From positions 40,507 to 104,506 of the forward strand of contig NZ_NFHT01000010.1 of the NCBI RefSeq assembly GCF_002161445.1: a DNA stretch of 64,000 nt, given 5' to 3'. The notes beneath the pieces are model-generated. The model was not told where the DNA came from, searched no databases, and worked only from the letters and a program-made list of their open reading frames with translations. Positions 7,769 to 16,670 of the stretch are shown in pieces (the first letter of the stretch is position 1; the number at the start of each line of letters is the position of its first letter). The stretch is from Alistipes sp. An66 (GTDB lineage Bacteria > Bacteroidota > Bacteroidia > Bacteroidales > Rikenellaceae). The position numbers and the translations under genes were made by a program.

Positions 7769-8638
7769 TCAGAACTTGTGCACGGCGCGCACGAGGAACC
7801 TGTTGTATTTCGGAATCTCGACCACGTAGGGAGGTTCCATGCTCATGTGCGACGTATAGGCGTTCTTCTCGTCCATCTCCGTCGAGGAGAAGTAGTAAAC
7901 CATCCGGTCCATGCGCTCGCCACCGGCACCCTTCAACGCATCGTTGAACTTGTTCCGCGCCTGACGGTCGTTCCGGATCCGCGTCCCGCCGTTGTAGTTG
8001 TGACCGATCGTCAGCAGTTCGTCGATCGCCGGGAGGTACCATCCCTCGCCCTTTTCCCGGCACCACTTGAAGGCCGGAAACGAATTCCACGTAAGGTCGT
8101 TTGCCTCGATATATTGTGCCACCTTCTCCATGTTCACCGTGCCGTCCGTGCGGTCATCGGCACCGACCACGCACAGATCCGGCTTCCGGAACTCGCTCCA
8201 CGGCAGGTAAAGCTCGTCGAGCGAGATCACCAGTCCGTGCTGCTTGTCCTCCGTCAGCAGGCACACGACACCCTTCACGCCGTTCCGGTCGTAAAGTTCC
8301 CCGATCTCGTACGTTTTGAGCACGTAGCGGTCGTCGGGGATCTGCACCGCAGGTTCCGAGGCAACCGGAGTCGCCGGAACAAGTGGCGTAGCCGGGATGC
8401 TCCGCGTATAGTACTCCATCTCGCCGTTGGCATAGCGGATGTAGTGGATATCCGCAACGGGCAGGACATAGGTCGGACCGTCGGGATTCGAGAAGCGCTT
8501 GTAGCGCACGTTCTCCGGCGTGATTTCGATCACCTTGGCTTCGATTTTCGTGGAGTCCGTCTTGACGATCAACTCCTGGGCCGTGGCCGACAAAACCCCG
8601 AAAACGGCGGCCGTCAGCAGCAACATGTATTTTTTCAT
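7769..8638 (-). CDS. Secreted protein with C-terminal FISUMP/DUF1566-like domain
   Basis: A 289-residue protein with an N-terminal signal peptide (hydrophobic residues 4-17, probable cleavage after ATA). A first segment (about 21-80) resembles small beta-rich domains that follow signal peptides in Bacteroidetes. A proline/alanine linker leads to a C-terminal domain with GEGWYLPAIDELLTIG, MVYYFSSTE and LVRAVHKF. These are the W-x-LP-x-x-EL, SS-E and final VR motifs of DUF1566/FISUMP-type lectin-like folds. The function is unknown; exported or surface-associated carbohydrate or protein binding is possible. It is transcribed alone, divergently from ftsY. Confidence 0.75.
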   Translation of the reverse strand: MKKYMLLLTAAVFGVLSATAQELIVKTDSTKIEAKVIEITPENVRYKRFSNPDGPTYVLPVADIHYIRYANGEMEYYTRSIPATPLVPATPVASEPAVQIPDDRYVLKTYEIGELYDRNGVKGVVCLLTEDKQHGLVISLDELYLPWSEFRKPDLCVVGADDRTDGTVNMEKVAQYIEANDLTWNSFPAFKWCREKGEGWYLPAIDELLTIGHNYNGGTRIRNDRQARNKFNDALKGAGGERMDRMVYYFSSTEMDEKNAYTSHMSMEPPYVVEIPKYNRFLVRAVHKF

Positions 8639-8661
8639 TTCACTTAAAACGGGTTGTTCCG

Positions 8662-8669
8662 CAAAGATA
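8662..8669 (-). promoter_or_regulatory. -7 element (TATCTTTG) for the secreted-protein gene
   Basis: CAAAGATA on the plus strand is an exact TAnnTTTG on the minus strand, 23 bp before the ATG. No clear -33 element. Confidence 0.55.
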
Positions 8670-8691
8670 ACGCTTTTCCAAACATTCTTGT

Positions 8692-8699
8692 TATCTTTG
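8692..8699 (+). promoter_or_regulatory. -7 element (TATCTTTG) for ftsY-rimO
   Basis: Exact TAnnTTTG 22 bp before the ftsY ATG, back to back with the minus-strand element at 8662-8669. Both have the same sequence. No clear -33 element. Confidence 0.6.
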
Positions 8700-8721
8700 T
8701 CCCAAGATTAATTCTTTGCAC

Positions 8722-9723
8722 ATGGCATTTTTCGATATTTTCCGCAAGAAACAGCAGGAGACCCCCGTCTCCGAGGAGCAGGCCCGGCAGCAGCGACAGG
8801 AGCTCAACGCCGGATTGGAGAAGACCAAACAGGGGCTCTTCTCGAAACTCGCACGCGCCGTGGCCGGCCGCACGACCGTCGATGCCGAAGTGCTCGACGA
8901 ACTCGAAGAGGTTCTCATCACGTCGGACGTCGGCGTGGAGACCACCGTGAAGATCATCCGCCGCATCGAGGAGCGCGTCGCACGCGACAAATACATGAAC
9001 ACCTCGGAGTTGCAGTCGATCCTGCGCAGCGAGGTTGCCGAACTGCTCGAACAGGCCCACGGATCGGCCGAGCACTTCGGACTGGACGCCCGCGAGGGTG
9101 AGCCCTACGTGGTGATGGTCGTCGGCGTGAACGGCGCCGGGAAGACCACCACCATCGGGAAGCTCGCCGCACAGCTCGTCAAGGCCGGGAAGAAGGTCTG
9201 GATCGGCGCCGCCGACACATTCCGCGCCGCGGCCATCGACCAGTTGCAGGTCTGGGCCGACCGCGCCGGCGCCACGATGATCCGTCAGCAGATGGGTTCC
9301 GATCCCGCGTCGGTTGCCTTCGACACGCTGACCTCGGCCCGTGCCAACGGCGCCGACGTCGTGCTGATCGACACCGCCGGGCGTCTGCACAACAAGATCA
9401 ACCTGATGAACGAGCTGACGAAGATCCGCAACGTCATGTCGAAGGTGATTCCCGGAGCGCCCCACGAGGTGATGCTCGTGCTGGACGGCTCGACCGGGCA
9501 GAACGCCTTCGAGCAGGCCCGCCAGTTCACGCAGGCCACGCAGGTCACCTCGCTCGCGATCACCAAGCTCGACGGCACGGCCAAAGGGGGTGTGGTGATC
9601 GGCATCAGCGACCAGTTCCACATTCCGGTCCGCTACATCGGCATCGGCGAGGGGATCGACCAGCTGCGCATCTTCGACCGCCGGGAATTCGTAAACGCCC
9701 TGTTCGGAGATGAAAAAGATTAA
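8722..9723 (+). CDS. ftsY: Signal recognition particle receptor FtsY
   Basis: A 333-residue SRP receptor GTPase that docks SRP-ribosome complexes at the inner membrane. A short charged N-terminal region (1-35) replaces the long acidic A domain of enterobacteria. The NG domain has GVNGAGKTTT (135-144), DTFRAAAIDQL (165-175), DTAGR, TKLDGTAKGG and GIGEGIDQL. ATG at 8722 (MAFFDIF) is preferred to an in-frame TTG two codons upstream. The last 14 bases overlap the start of rimO, so the two are translationally coupled. Confidence 0.97.
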   Translation: MAFFDIFRKKQQETPVSEEQARQQRQELNAGLEKTKQGLFSKLARAVAGRTTVDAEVLDELEEVLITSDVGVETTVKIIRRIEERVARDKYMNTSELQSILRSEVAELLEQAHGSAEHFGLDAREGEPYVVMVVGVNGAGKTTTIGKLAAQLVKAGKKVWIGAADTFRAAAIDQLQVWADRAGATMIRQQMGSDPASVAFDTLTSARANGADVVLIDTAGRLHNKINLMNELTKIRNVMSKVIPGAPHEVMLVLDGSTGQNAFEQARQFTQATQVTSLAITKLDGTAKGGVVIGISDQFHIPVRYIGIGEGIDQLRIFDRREFVNALFGDEKD

Positions 9724-11008
9724 CGTCATCACACTCGGCTGTTCGAAGAACACCGTCGACAGCGAGCACCTCATGGCACGGCTCGCGGCCGCCGGTTACG
9801 AGGTCCACTTCGACAGCGACCGAACCGACGCCAAGACCGTCGTCATCAACACCTGCGGGTTCATCGGCGATGCCAAGCAGGAGTCCGTCGAGATGATCCT
9901 CCGCGCCGCCGAGGCCAAGAAGGCCGGGAAGATCGAACATCTGTTCGTCATCGGATGCCTCTCGGAGCGCTACGCCGACGAGCTGCGCACGGAGATTCCC
10001 GAGGTCGACGAATACTTCGGGGCACGCACCTGGGACGGAATCATCCGGACGCTCGGGGCTGCCGGGGACCATGCGCTGGACACCGAACGGCTTCTCACCA
10101 CGCCGAAGCACTATGCCTACCTGAAAATCTCCGAGGGATGCAACTGGAAGTGCGGCTACTGCGCCATCCCGCTCATCCGCGGGCCCCATGTCTCGGTGCC
10201 CATGGAGGTGTTGGAGGAGGAGGCCCGCAAGCTGGCGGCGCAGGGCGTCCGCGAACTGATCGTCATCGCGCAGGACTCCACCTACTACGGGCTCGACCTC
10301 TACGGGAAGCGGCAGATTGCCGAGCTCCTGCGGCGTCTGTGCCGCATCGACGGGATCGAGTGGATCCGGCTGCACTACGCCTATCCCGCGGCGTTCCCGG
10401 AAGAGCTCATCGGGGTGATGGCCGCAGAACCGAAGATCTGCAAATACCTCGACATCCCCTTCCAGCACATCTCCGACGCCCAGCTCGCAGCCATGCTGCG
10501 CCGCCACACCAAGGCCGAGGCCATGGAGCTGATCCGCAAGCTGCGGGAGGCGATTCCCGACCTGGCGCTGCGGACCACGCTGCTGGTCGGATATCCGGGT
10601 GAGAGCGAAGCCGATTTCGAGGAGCTGCTCGACTTCGTGCGCGAAGTGCGCTTCGAGCGGCTCGGCGTCTTCGCCTACTCCGAGGAGGAGGGGACCCATT
10701 CGGCCGAGAAACTGAAAGACGACGTCCCGGAGGAGGTCAAGCAGCGGCGTGTGGACCGCGTCATGGCCTTGCAGAACCGCATCGCGACCGAGAACAACGC
10801 ACGCAGGGTCGGACGTATCGAGCGTGTGCTGATCGACTCCCGCCAGGGAGACTGGTATGTCGGACGCACGCAGTACGACTCCCCGGAGGTCGATCAGGAG
10901 ATCCTCATCCCCGCGGCGCCGAAGCGGCTGTTGAAAGGCCATTTTTACACCGTGCGGGTTACGGCCGCCGAGGAGTACGATCTCTACGGAGAGGTCGTTC
11001 CAAAATAA
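9710..11008 (+). CDS. rimO: Ribosomal protein S12 methylthiotransferase RimO
   Basis: A 432-residue radical-SAM methylthiotransferase that thiomethylates the conserved Asp of ribosomal protein S12. The N-terminal MTTase domain (INVITLGCSKNTVDSEHL) supplies Cys11, Cys49 and Cys83 for the auxiliary cluster. The radical SAM cluster motif is SEGCNWKCGYC (Cys144, Cys148, Cys151). A TRAM domain occupies the last 65 residues or so. The sequence LGCSKNTVDSE and the length favour RimO over MiaB. The ATG lies inside the end of ftsY. Confidence 0.95.
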   Translation: MKKINVITLGCSKNTVDSEHLMARLAAAGYEVHFDSDRTDAKTVVINTCGFIGDAKQESVEMILRAAEAKKAGKIEHLFVIGCLSERYADELRTEIPEVDEYFGARTWDGIIRTLGAAGDHALDTERLLTTPKHYAYLKISEGCNWKCGYCAIPLIRGPHVSVPMEVLEEEARKLAAQGVRELIVIAQDSTYYGLDLYGKRQIAELLRRLCRIDGIEWIRLHYAYPAAFPEELIGVMAAEPKICKYLDIPFQHISDAQLAAMLRRHTKAEAMELIRKLREAIPDLALRTTLLVGYPGESEADFEELLDFVREVRFERLGVFAYSEEEGTHSAEKLKDDVPEEVKQRRVDRVMALQNRIATENNARRVGRIERVLIDSRQGDWYVGRTQYDSPEVDQEILIPAAPKRLLKGHFYTVRVTAAEEYDLYGEVVPK

Positions 11009-11010
11009 AT

Positions 11011-11041
11011 TTTGTGTTTTCACCTTTTTTTCGTACCTTTG
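11011..11041 (+). promoter_or_regulatory. Full Bacteroidetes promoter for the coiled-coil gene and zapA
   Basis: TTTG at 11011-11014, 19 bases, TACCTTTG at 11034-11041. This matches the consensus exactly, 30 bp before the ATG at 11071. Confidence 0.8.
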
Positions 11042-11070
11042 AAAAGCGAAACGTTTCTTTCTCCGGAACG

Positions 11071-11391
11071 ATGGCCGAAAAGAGTGTGATAACGAACATC
11101 GAAGCCCGCGTAAGGCTGTTGATCGACGACCACAAAAGGCTGTCGGGTCTTTGCACAGAGCTCGCGCAGCAGCGCGACGCCCTGCAACGGGAAAAAAGAG
11201 CCCTTCAGGAACAGGTCAGGGACCTCGAAGCCGAAGTGGCGAAACTCCAACTCGTCGACGGGCTCGCCGGAGGCAGAACGAATCGGGACAAGGCACGGGC
11301 GCGCGTCAACCGACTGATGCGGGAGGTCGACAAATGTATCGCACTCGTGGGAAATCCGTCGCAGACAGATTCCGAACCCTCCGGAAAATAA
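11071..11391 (+). CDS. Small coiled-coil protein upstream of zapA (ZapB-like candidate)
   Basis: A 106-residue soluble protein starting MAEKSVITNIEARVRLLI. Residues about 10-60 are a heptad-rich coiled coil (RLSGLCTELAQQRDAL, REKRALQEQVRDLEAEVAKL), and a second helical segment follows a Gly-rich break. The length, single coiled coil and fixed position directly upstream of zapA suggest a cell-division partner of ZapA, comparable in shape to ZapB. There is no sequence motif that proves this. ATG at 11071 is chosen over an in-frame ATG at 11014 because the latter overlaps the promoter. Confidence 0.75.
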   Translation: MAEKSVITNIEARVRLLIDDHKRLSGLCTELAQQRDALQREKRALQEQVRDLEAEVAKLQLVDGLAGGRTNRDKARARVNRLMREVDKCIALVGNPSQTDSEPSGK

Positions 11392-11448
11392 GTGTCGCGA
11401 CGACGGGACGGATACGGGATGTTACAGAGATAAACGAAACGAACGAAA

Positions 11449-11748
11449 ATGGCGAAACAGGCAATTACCCTCAAAATAGCCGGTAAAAGCTATCCTTTCA
11501 ACATCGAAAGCGGAAAAGAGGAGATATACCGTTTGGCCGAAAGAGAGGTAAACAGCTACCTCGCGCTGATTAAACAGCAGCATATCAAGAACTGGAACGA
11601 CCAGGACTATCTGGCCATGGCCGCGTTGAAGTTCGCAATCGCCAACGTCGGAATGAGGCAAAGCCGCGAGATCGACAGCGAAGATATGAAGCAGCTCGAA
11701 AAAATCGGCACGGAAATAGATGAATACCTCAACACCCTGAAACCCTGA
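11449..11748 (+). CDS. zapA: Cell division protein ZapA
   Basis: A 99-residue protein with the ZapA fold. The N-terminal beta-rich segment is AITLKIAGKSYPFNIESGKEE, followed by IYRLAEREVNSYLALI and a long C-terminal helix. ZapA binds and bundles FtsZ filaments at mid-cell. The gene lies 57 bp after the coiled-coil gene and upstream of the probable 6S RNA, matching the zapA-ssrS linkage seen in many bacteria. It ends in a G9 run and a purine tract. Confidence 0.92.
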   Translation: MAKQAITLKIAGKSYPFNIESGKEEIYRLAEREVNSYLALIKQQHIKNWNDQDYLAMAALKFAIANVGMRQSREIDSEDMKQLEKIGTEIDEYLNTLKP

Positions 11749-11749
11749 C

Positions 11750-11860
11750 GGGGGGGGGCAAGAGAGAGGAAGTAAGGAGGAGACGAGGGAGAGACAAGGA
11801 GGGAGACGAGAAGGAAGACGAGAAGGAAGAGACGAAGGAAGAGACGAAGGAGAGACGAAA
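11750..11860 (+). repeat. Purine-only imperfect tandem repeat tract after zapA
   Basis: It starts with a G9 run one base after the zapA stop, then about 100 bases with almost no pyrimidines except the C of GACGA. Imperfect 11-15 base units related to AGGAAGAGACGA recur (for example GAAGGAAGACGA twice, then AGGAAGAGACGA twice, then AGGAGAGACGA). No reading frame or stable hairpin is seen. Replication slippage is a likely origin. Confidence 0.8.
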
Positions 11861-11916
11861 ACACCCCGAACCCCTTGTTACGATATCGACGTTCTTTATA
11901 CATACACAGAATCTAC

Positions 11917-12120
11917 CCGCATAGATTCCTTACAGCTTTGCGAAACTGAACACTTTTTAAATTGGGGCAACTTGTGGCGCTTCAAAATCAGGCCTTACTA
12001 CCCGCAATGGGGAGTGCGCTCCGGTGCACCGTTGGAAGATTGCGATTGTCCGAGACCCCACACATGACTGATCTTGCAGATTCGTCAAACAAGAATAAGG
12101 AATCCTATGCGGTTTTTTTT
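11917..12120 (+). ncRNA. ssrS: Probable 6S RNA (ssrS-like)
   Basis: A long closing helix joins CCGCATAGATTCCTTA (11917-11932) to TAAGGAATCCTATGCGG (12096-12112): 16 pairs with a single bulged G. T8 follows directly (12113-12120). Inside lie GGGG...CCCC pairing, a terminal stem-loop built on CAATGG/CCGTTG, and the stretch TTGTGGCGCT, which resembles E. coli 6S RNA. About 200 nt, no ORF, located between zapA and rny. 6S RNA binds the housekeeping RNA polymerase holoenzyme through a central bubble that mimics an open promoter. The call rests on architecture, size and the neighbouring zapA; an Rfam search (6S, 6S-Flavo, Bacteroidales-1) would settle it. Confidence 0.7.
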
Positions 12121-12175
12121 GATACAACAATACTCTGATATATTATATTAACCATTAAAAAAACCGTAGAAAACA

Positions 12176-13723
12176 ATGTATACCACCATTCTTATTGCCT
12201 GCATCTCTGCGGTGGTTGCCGTGGTGGTTTACGCGCTCGTCACCAACTTCGTGGTCAAGAACTCGATCCGGAAACGGCGCGAAACCGCACTCAAAGAGGC
12301 CGAAGCAGAGGCCGAGATGATCAAGAAGGAGAGAATCCTTCAGGCCAAGGAGAAATTCATCCAGCTCAAAAGCGAATACGACCGGCAGGTCAACGAACGC
12401 AACCAGAAACTCAACCAGAGCGAACAGCGCGCCAAACAGCTCGAACAGAACCTCCAGAACAAGGAACGCGAACTGGATAACAAGATCCGCGAGAACGACC
12501 GGGTCAAGGAACACATGCAGAACCAGTTGCAGCTGCTCGAACACAAGAAGGAGGAGATCGACCAGGTGCGCCGCGAACAGAACGTACGGCTCGAACAGAT
12601 CTCCGGAATGAGCGCCGAAGAGGCCAAGAACATCCTCATGGAGAACATGAAGGCCGAAGCCAAGACCGAAGCCGCCGCCTATATCAACGAAACCATCGAG
12701 GAGGCCAAGATGACCGCCACGAAAGAGGCCAAACGAATCATCGTGGCCTCGATCCAGCGCGTTGCGACGGAAACAGCCATCGAGAATGCCGTAACCGTCT
12801 TCAACATCGAGAGCGACGAGGTCAAGGGACGCATCATCGGTCGCGAAGGCCGCAACATCCGCGCGCTGGAAGCCGCAACCGGCATCGAGATCATCGTCGA
12901 CGACACCCCCGAGGCGATCATCCTCTCGGGATTCGACCCCGTGCGCCGCGAAATCGCGCGACTGGCACTCCACCAGCTCGTCACCGACGGCCGCATCCAT
13001 CCCGCACGCATCGAGGAGGTCGTGGCAAAGGTCCAGAAGCAGATCGAGGAGGAGATCGTCGAGGTCGGGAAGCGCACAGCCATCGACCTCGGAATCCACG
13101 GACTACATCCCGAAATGATCCGGCTCATCGGCAAGATGAAATACCGCTCCTCCTACGGACAGAACCTTCTGCAACACGCCCGCGAAACGGCAAATCTCGC
13201 AGGGATCATGGCCGCCGAGCTGGGACTCAACCCCAAGATCGCACGGCGGGCCGGTCTGCTGCACGACATCGGCAAGGTGCCCGACGACGAACCCGAACTC
13301 CCGCACGCAATCATCGGCATGAAACTCGCCGAGAAATACAAGGAGAAGCCCGAAGTCTGCAACGCCATCGGAGCGCACCACGACGAGGTGGAGATGTCGT
13401 CGCTCATCGCGCCGATCATCCAGGTCTGCGATGCCATCTCCGGAGCACGCCCCGGAGCACGCCGCGAGGTCGTCGAGAGCTACATCAAGCGGCTCAAAGA
13501 GATGGAGGACATCGCGCTGTCGTACCCCGGCGTCGTGAAGACCTACGCCATCCAGGCCGGGCGCGAGCTGCGCGTGATCGTCGGCGCCGACAAACTCTCG
13601 GACCAGGAGTCGGAGGGACTTTCGCACGACATTGCCAAAAAGATCCAGGACGAGATGACCTATCCCGGACAGGTGAAGATCACCGTCATCCGCGAAACCC
13701 GCGCCGTCGCCTACGCAAAATAA
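12176..13723 (+). CDS. rny: Ribonuclease Y
   Basis: A 515-residue membrane-anchored endoribonuclease that starts mRNA decay. One transmembrane helix (residues 3-27) is followed by a long charged coiled coil (about 30-200). A KH domain carries [15 protein letters not shown] (218-232), and an HD domain has HDIGK at 363. A conserved C-terminal domain completes the usual length. It lies directly after the probable 6S RNA terminator; no consensus TAnnTTTG promoter is visible between them, so the start of transcription is unclear. Confidence 0.96.
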   Translation: MYTTILIACISAVVAVVVYALVTNFVVKNSIRKRRETALKEAEAEAEMIKKERILQAKEKFIQLKSEYDRQVNERNQKLNQSEQRAKQLEQNLQNKERELDNKIRENDRVKEHMQNQLQLLEHKKEEIDQVRREQNVRLEQISGMSAEEAKNILMENMKAEAKTEAAAYINETIEEAKMTATKEAKRIIVASIQRVATETAIENAVTVFNIESDEVKGRIIGREGRNIRALEAATGIEIIVDDTPEAIILSGFDPVRREIARLALHQLVTDGRIHPARIEEVVAKVQKQIEEEIVEVGKRTAIDLGIHGLHPEMIRLIGKMKYRSSYGQNLLQHARETANLAGIMAAELGLNPKIARRAGLLHDIGKVPDDEPELPHAIIGMKLAEKYKEKPEVCNAIGAHHDEVEMSSLIAPIIQVCDAISGARPGARREVVESYIKRLKEMEDIALSYPGVVKTYAIQAGRELRVIVGADKLSDQESEGLSHDIAKKIQDEMTYPGQVKITVIRETRAVAYAK

Positions 13724-13758
13724 GGTACGGAGAAGCGGCAAACAGCATCCCAACGAAA

Positions 13759-13787
13759 TCCTCCGGGAATTCCCCGGAGGATTTTTT
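13759..13787 (+). terminator. Rho-independent terminator of rny
   Basis: Nine-pair GC-rich stem TCCTCCGGG/CCCGGAGGA, loop AATTC, then T6. Confidence 0.9.
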
Positions 13788-13801
13788 CCGAACAAGCGCC
13801 C

Positions 13802-14452
13802 ATGAATCCGGGACTCAAACGCTATATCGAACGGGAGATCATTCCGCGTTACGAACACTTCGACCGGGCACACGACGTCGGACACGTCCGCACGGTCATC
13901 GCCCGCAGTCTCGAACTGGCGGCCCGATACGAAGTCGACGCCGACATGGTCTACGCGATCGCGGCCTACCACGACACGGGACTGGTCAACGGACGCGAGA
14001 ACCACCACCTCGATGCCGGACGGATCCTCGCTGCGGACCGCGAACTGCGCCGCTGGTTCTCGGAGGAGCAGATCCGGACGATGCGCGAGGCGGTGGAGGA
14101 CCACCGCGCCTCGTCGAAGAACGCCCCGCGGTCGATCTACGGACGGATCGTTGCCGAAGCCGACCGGGTCATTGATCCGGCGACGATCATCCGACGCACG
14201 GTGCAGTACGGACTGGACCACTGCCCCGAACTCGATCGCGAGGGACATTTCGCGCGCTGCCTCGAACACCTGCACAACAAATACGCCGAAGGCGGCTATC
14301 TGAAACTCTGGATTCCCGAATCGGAGAATGCCCGGCGGTTGGAAGCCCTGCGTGAGGTGATCCGCGACCCGGAACGGATCCGCAAGGCTTTCGACGAAGC
14401 ATTCGATGCCGAAACCGCGAAACCGCCCCTCCCGGAGCCTGAAAAACGATAG
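13802..14452 (+). CDS. HD-domain phosphohydrolase-like protein
   Basis: A 216-residue soluble protein of the HD superfamily. Metal-binding residues are visible as H in RAHDVGHVRTVI, the HD pair in AAYHDTG (about residue 57), and a later EDHRASSK. An Arg/Asp-rich region after this (ADRVIDPATIIRR) is common in uncharacterised HD proteins of Bacteroidetes. It is probably a nucleotide or phosphate-ester hydrolase; the substrate is unknown. The gene stands alone after the rny terminator and converges on the DHOD-like operon across a shared hairpin. Confidence 0.8.
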   Translation: MNPGLKRYIEREIIPRYEHFDRAHDVGHVRTVIARSLELAARYEVDADMVYAIAAYHDTGLVNGRENHHLDAGRILAADRELRRWFSEEQIRTMREAVEDHRASSKNAPRSIYGRIVAEADRVIDPATIIRRTVQYGLDHCPELDREGHFARCLEHLHNKYAEGGYLKLWIPESENARRLEALREVIRDPERIRKAFDEAFDAETAKPPLPEPEKR

Positions 14453-14497
14453 CACCGGGCTGCACGCAAGGCCGCCCGTCATCACACGGACACAACG

Positions 14498-14532
14498 AAA
14501 GTCCCCGACTTCTTGCAGGAATCGGGGGCTTT
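14498..14532. terminator. Convergent hairpin, probable bidirectional terminator
   Basis: AAAGTCCCCGA pairs with TCGGGGGCTTT (11 pairs, one G-T) around a 13-base loop. It lies between the HD gene (plus) and the DHOD-like operon (minus). The T tracts are short. Confidence 0.7.
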
Positions 14533-14562
14533 GCATCTATTGCGCCAACGCGCCTTCAATCT

Positions 14563-15531
14563 TTACTCGGCGTCGTGCGGGAAGTACTTCATGTACTGCA
14601 CACGCTGGTAGAATTCGCCTTCCGAAGAGCCGTAGTCCATGCGTCCGCGGAACGACGACAGCGTATCGAAGCCGTGGCGCGCGGCCCACTCGTCGATGAA
14701 CGACCCGATCTGGCCGATCACCTCGTAGCCGTGTTTGTGGATCGCCGTGCAGAGCTGAACCGCCGAAGCGCCGCACAGCAGCGCCTTGACCGCTGCCGCT
14801 CCGTCGTGCACGCCCGTCGAGACCGAGATGTCCAGCTGCGGAAGGGCATGCGAACAAAGGGCCGTGCTGCGCAGCACGTGACGCAACTCCGTCGGCTGGC
14901 TGAACGGATCCGCCGGCTGGAACGTCAGTTTCTCGATGTCGATGTCCGGCTCGAAAAAGCGGTTGAACAGCACAACGCCCTTCGCACCGCGGGCCAGCAG
15001 CGTGTCGCACGTCGAGAGTACGTTCGTCAGGCGCATCGGCAGCTTCACCGACACCGGAATCGTAACCGCCGCACACACCTTGCGCACGATGTCCGCATAG
15101 TGCTGCTCGATCTCCGCGGCCGAAGCCCGGCGGTCGGTCGGAAGCAGGAAGATGTTCAGTTCCAGCGCCGAAGCCCCGGCGGCCTGCATCGACGTCGCAT
15201 AGTCGATCCACGCATCGCCCGAACCCACGCAGTTGATGCTCCCGATCACCGGAACGCCCGTCTTCGCGGCATCGGCGACGAGTTGCAGCAACTCGGCCTT
15301 GTAGGCGTCGCCCAGGTAGCGTTCGAGATACTCGCCCGCATCGCCGTAACCCTCCATCTTGTCCAGCGAAGCCGCCTGGCGGTAGATCTGCTCCTCGAAG
15401 ATCGACTTCAACACCACGGCTCCCGCACCCGCACGGACGCACGACTCGATATGGGAGAGGGTCGACGTATAGGGCGAACTGCTCACGATCACGGGACTCG
15501 ACAGTTCCAGCCCCAGATATTCGGTTTTCAT
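14563..15531 (-). CDS. Dihydroorotate dehydrogenase-like flavoprotein of unknown substrate
   Basis: A 322-residue TIM-barrel protein of the DHOD-like family. It begins MKTEYLGLELSSPVIVSSSP, has INCVGSGDAWIDYA and VSVKLP, and ends the barrel with VSTGVHDGAAAVKALLCGASAVQLCTA (phosphate/FMN-binding strand region). The loop that supplies the catalytic Cys or Ser in true DHODs is replaced by ALELNIFLLPTD, so it is not expected to make orotate; a separate pyrD exists at 479-1687. Such proteins probably bind FMN and reduce or oxidise an unknown substrate. It is the last gene of a minus-strand operon, 20 bp after gcvT. Confidence 0.82.
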   Translation of the reverse strand: MKTEYLGLELSSPVIVSSSPYTSTLSHIESCVRAGAGAVVLKSIFEEQIYRQAASLDKMEGYGDAGEYLERYLGDAYKAELLQLVADAAKTGVPVIGSINCVGSGDAWIDYATSMQAAGASALELNIFLLPTDRRASAAEIEQHYADIVRKVCAAVTIPVSVKLPMRLTNVLSTCDTLLARGAKGVVLFNRFFEPDIDIEKLTFQPADPFSQPTELRHVLRSTALCSHALPQLDISVSTGVHDGAAAVKALLCGASAVQLCTAIHKHGYEVIGQIGSFIDEWAARHGFDTLSSFRGRMDYGSSEGEFYQRVQYMKYFPHDAE

Positions 15532-15551
15532 GATTTTGCGTATTTGGTTCG

Positions 15552-16655
15552 TTAAACAAAAGGTATCTTGACCACTTCGGCCTTCACGGGCTTCTCGCGG
15601 ATGACGACCGCAACCTCCGTACCGGGTTTCGCATACGCCGAAGCCACGTAGCCCAGCGCCACGCCCGTTTTCAGGCAGGGCGACATCGTACCGGAGGTTA
15701 CATGCCCGATCTCCGTGCCGTCCGGAGCCGCCAGCCGGTAGCCGTGACGCGGAATCCCGCGCTCGACCATCTTCAATCCCACGAGCTTGCGCGTCAGCCC
15801 TTCGGCCTTCTGACGTTCCAGCAGCGGACGGTCGATGAAATCCTTCCCTTCGGCGAACTTCGTGATCCAGCCCAGGCCCGCTTCCAGCGGCGAGGTCCCG
15901 TCGTCGATGTCGTTGCCGTAGAGGCAGAAGCCCTTTTCCAGACGCAGCGTGTCGCGCGCCCCGAGTCCGATGTTTTTCAGTCCGTACCCGGCCCCGGCCT
16001 CCCAGAGCGCTTTCCAGAGTTTTGCGCCGTCCTCGTTGGCCACGTAGATCTCGCACCCCCCGGCGCCCGTATAGCCCGTGATCGAGAGGATCGCCCGGCA
16101 GCCGGCAACCTCCATCTTCCGGAAGGTATAGTACTCCATCTCCTCGACCGGTTCCGCGCACATCTTCTGCACGATCTTCATCGCCAGAGGTCCCTGCACG
16201 GCCAGCTGGCAGATCTCGTCCGAAGCGTTGTAGAGCTCCTTGCCCGGACCTGCCTCCATGCCGAACTCCGCGCGCCCCACGGCGCAGATATGCGCCCAGT
16301 CCTTGTCGATGTTCGCCGCATTGACGCACAGCATGTAGGTCTCGGCGTCGATCCGGTAGACCAGAATGTCGTCCACGATCCCCCCGCGGCCGTTCGGCAT
16401 GCACGAATACTGCACCTTCCCGTCGTAGAGCTTCGCCACGTCGTTCGTCGTGATGCGCTGCAACAGCGCCTCCGCTTTCGGGCCCTTGACCCAGATCTCG
16501 CCCATGTGGCTCACGTCGAAAACGCCGGCGCCCTGACGCACGGTCAGATGCTCGTCGGTGATGCCCGTGAACTCGATGGGCATGTTGTAGCCGGCGAATT
16601 CGGCCATTTTGGCCCCCGCGGCAATGTGATAATCGGTAAATACGGTGGTTTTCAT
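15552..16655 (-). CDS. gcvT: Aminomethyltransferase, glycine cleavage T protein
   Basis: A 367-residue T-protein that transfers the aminomethyl carbon to tetrahydrofolate. Characteristic stretches are FAGYNMPIEFTGI, GVFDVSHMGEIWVKG, RITTNDV, GGIVDDILVYR, ITGYTGAGGCEIYV and VTSGTMSPCLKTGVALGYV. Length and order of motifs are normal. No gcvH or gcvP is near; instead it lies between an acetyltransferase-like gene (15 bp upstream) and the DHOD-like gene. The glycine cleavage partners are presumably elsewhere. Confidence 0.95.
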   Translation of the reverse strand: MKTTVFTDYHIAAGAKMAEFAGYNMPIEFTGITDEHLTVRQGAGVFDVSHMGEIWVKGPKAEALLQRITTNDVAKLYDGKVQYSCMPNGRGGIVDDILVYRIDAETYMLCVNAANIDKDWAHICAVGRAEFGMEAGPGKELYNASDEICQLAVQGPLAMKIVQKMCAEPVEEMEYYTFRKMEVAGCRAILSITGYTGAGGCEIYVANEDGAKLWKALWEAGAGYGLKNIGLGARDTLRLEKGFCLYGNDIDDGTSPLEAGLGWITKFAEGKDFIDRPLLERQKAEGLTRKLVGLKMVERGIPRHGYRLAAPDGTEIGHVTSGTMSPCLKTGVALGYVASAYAKPGTEVAVVIREKPVKAEVVKIPFV

Positions 16656-16670
16656 ATCGGTTGGTTGGTG

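Noticed and set aside
11750..11860. CRISPR-like array after zapA
   Set aside because: Units are short, imperfect and contiguous with no spacers, and no cas gene is near.
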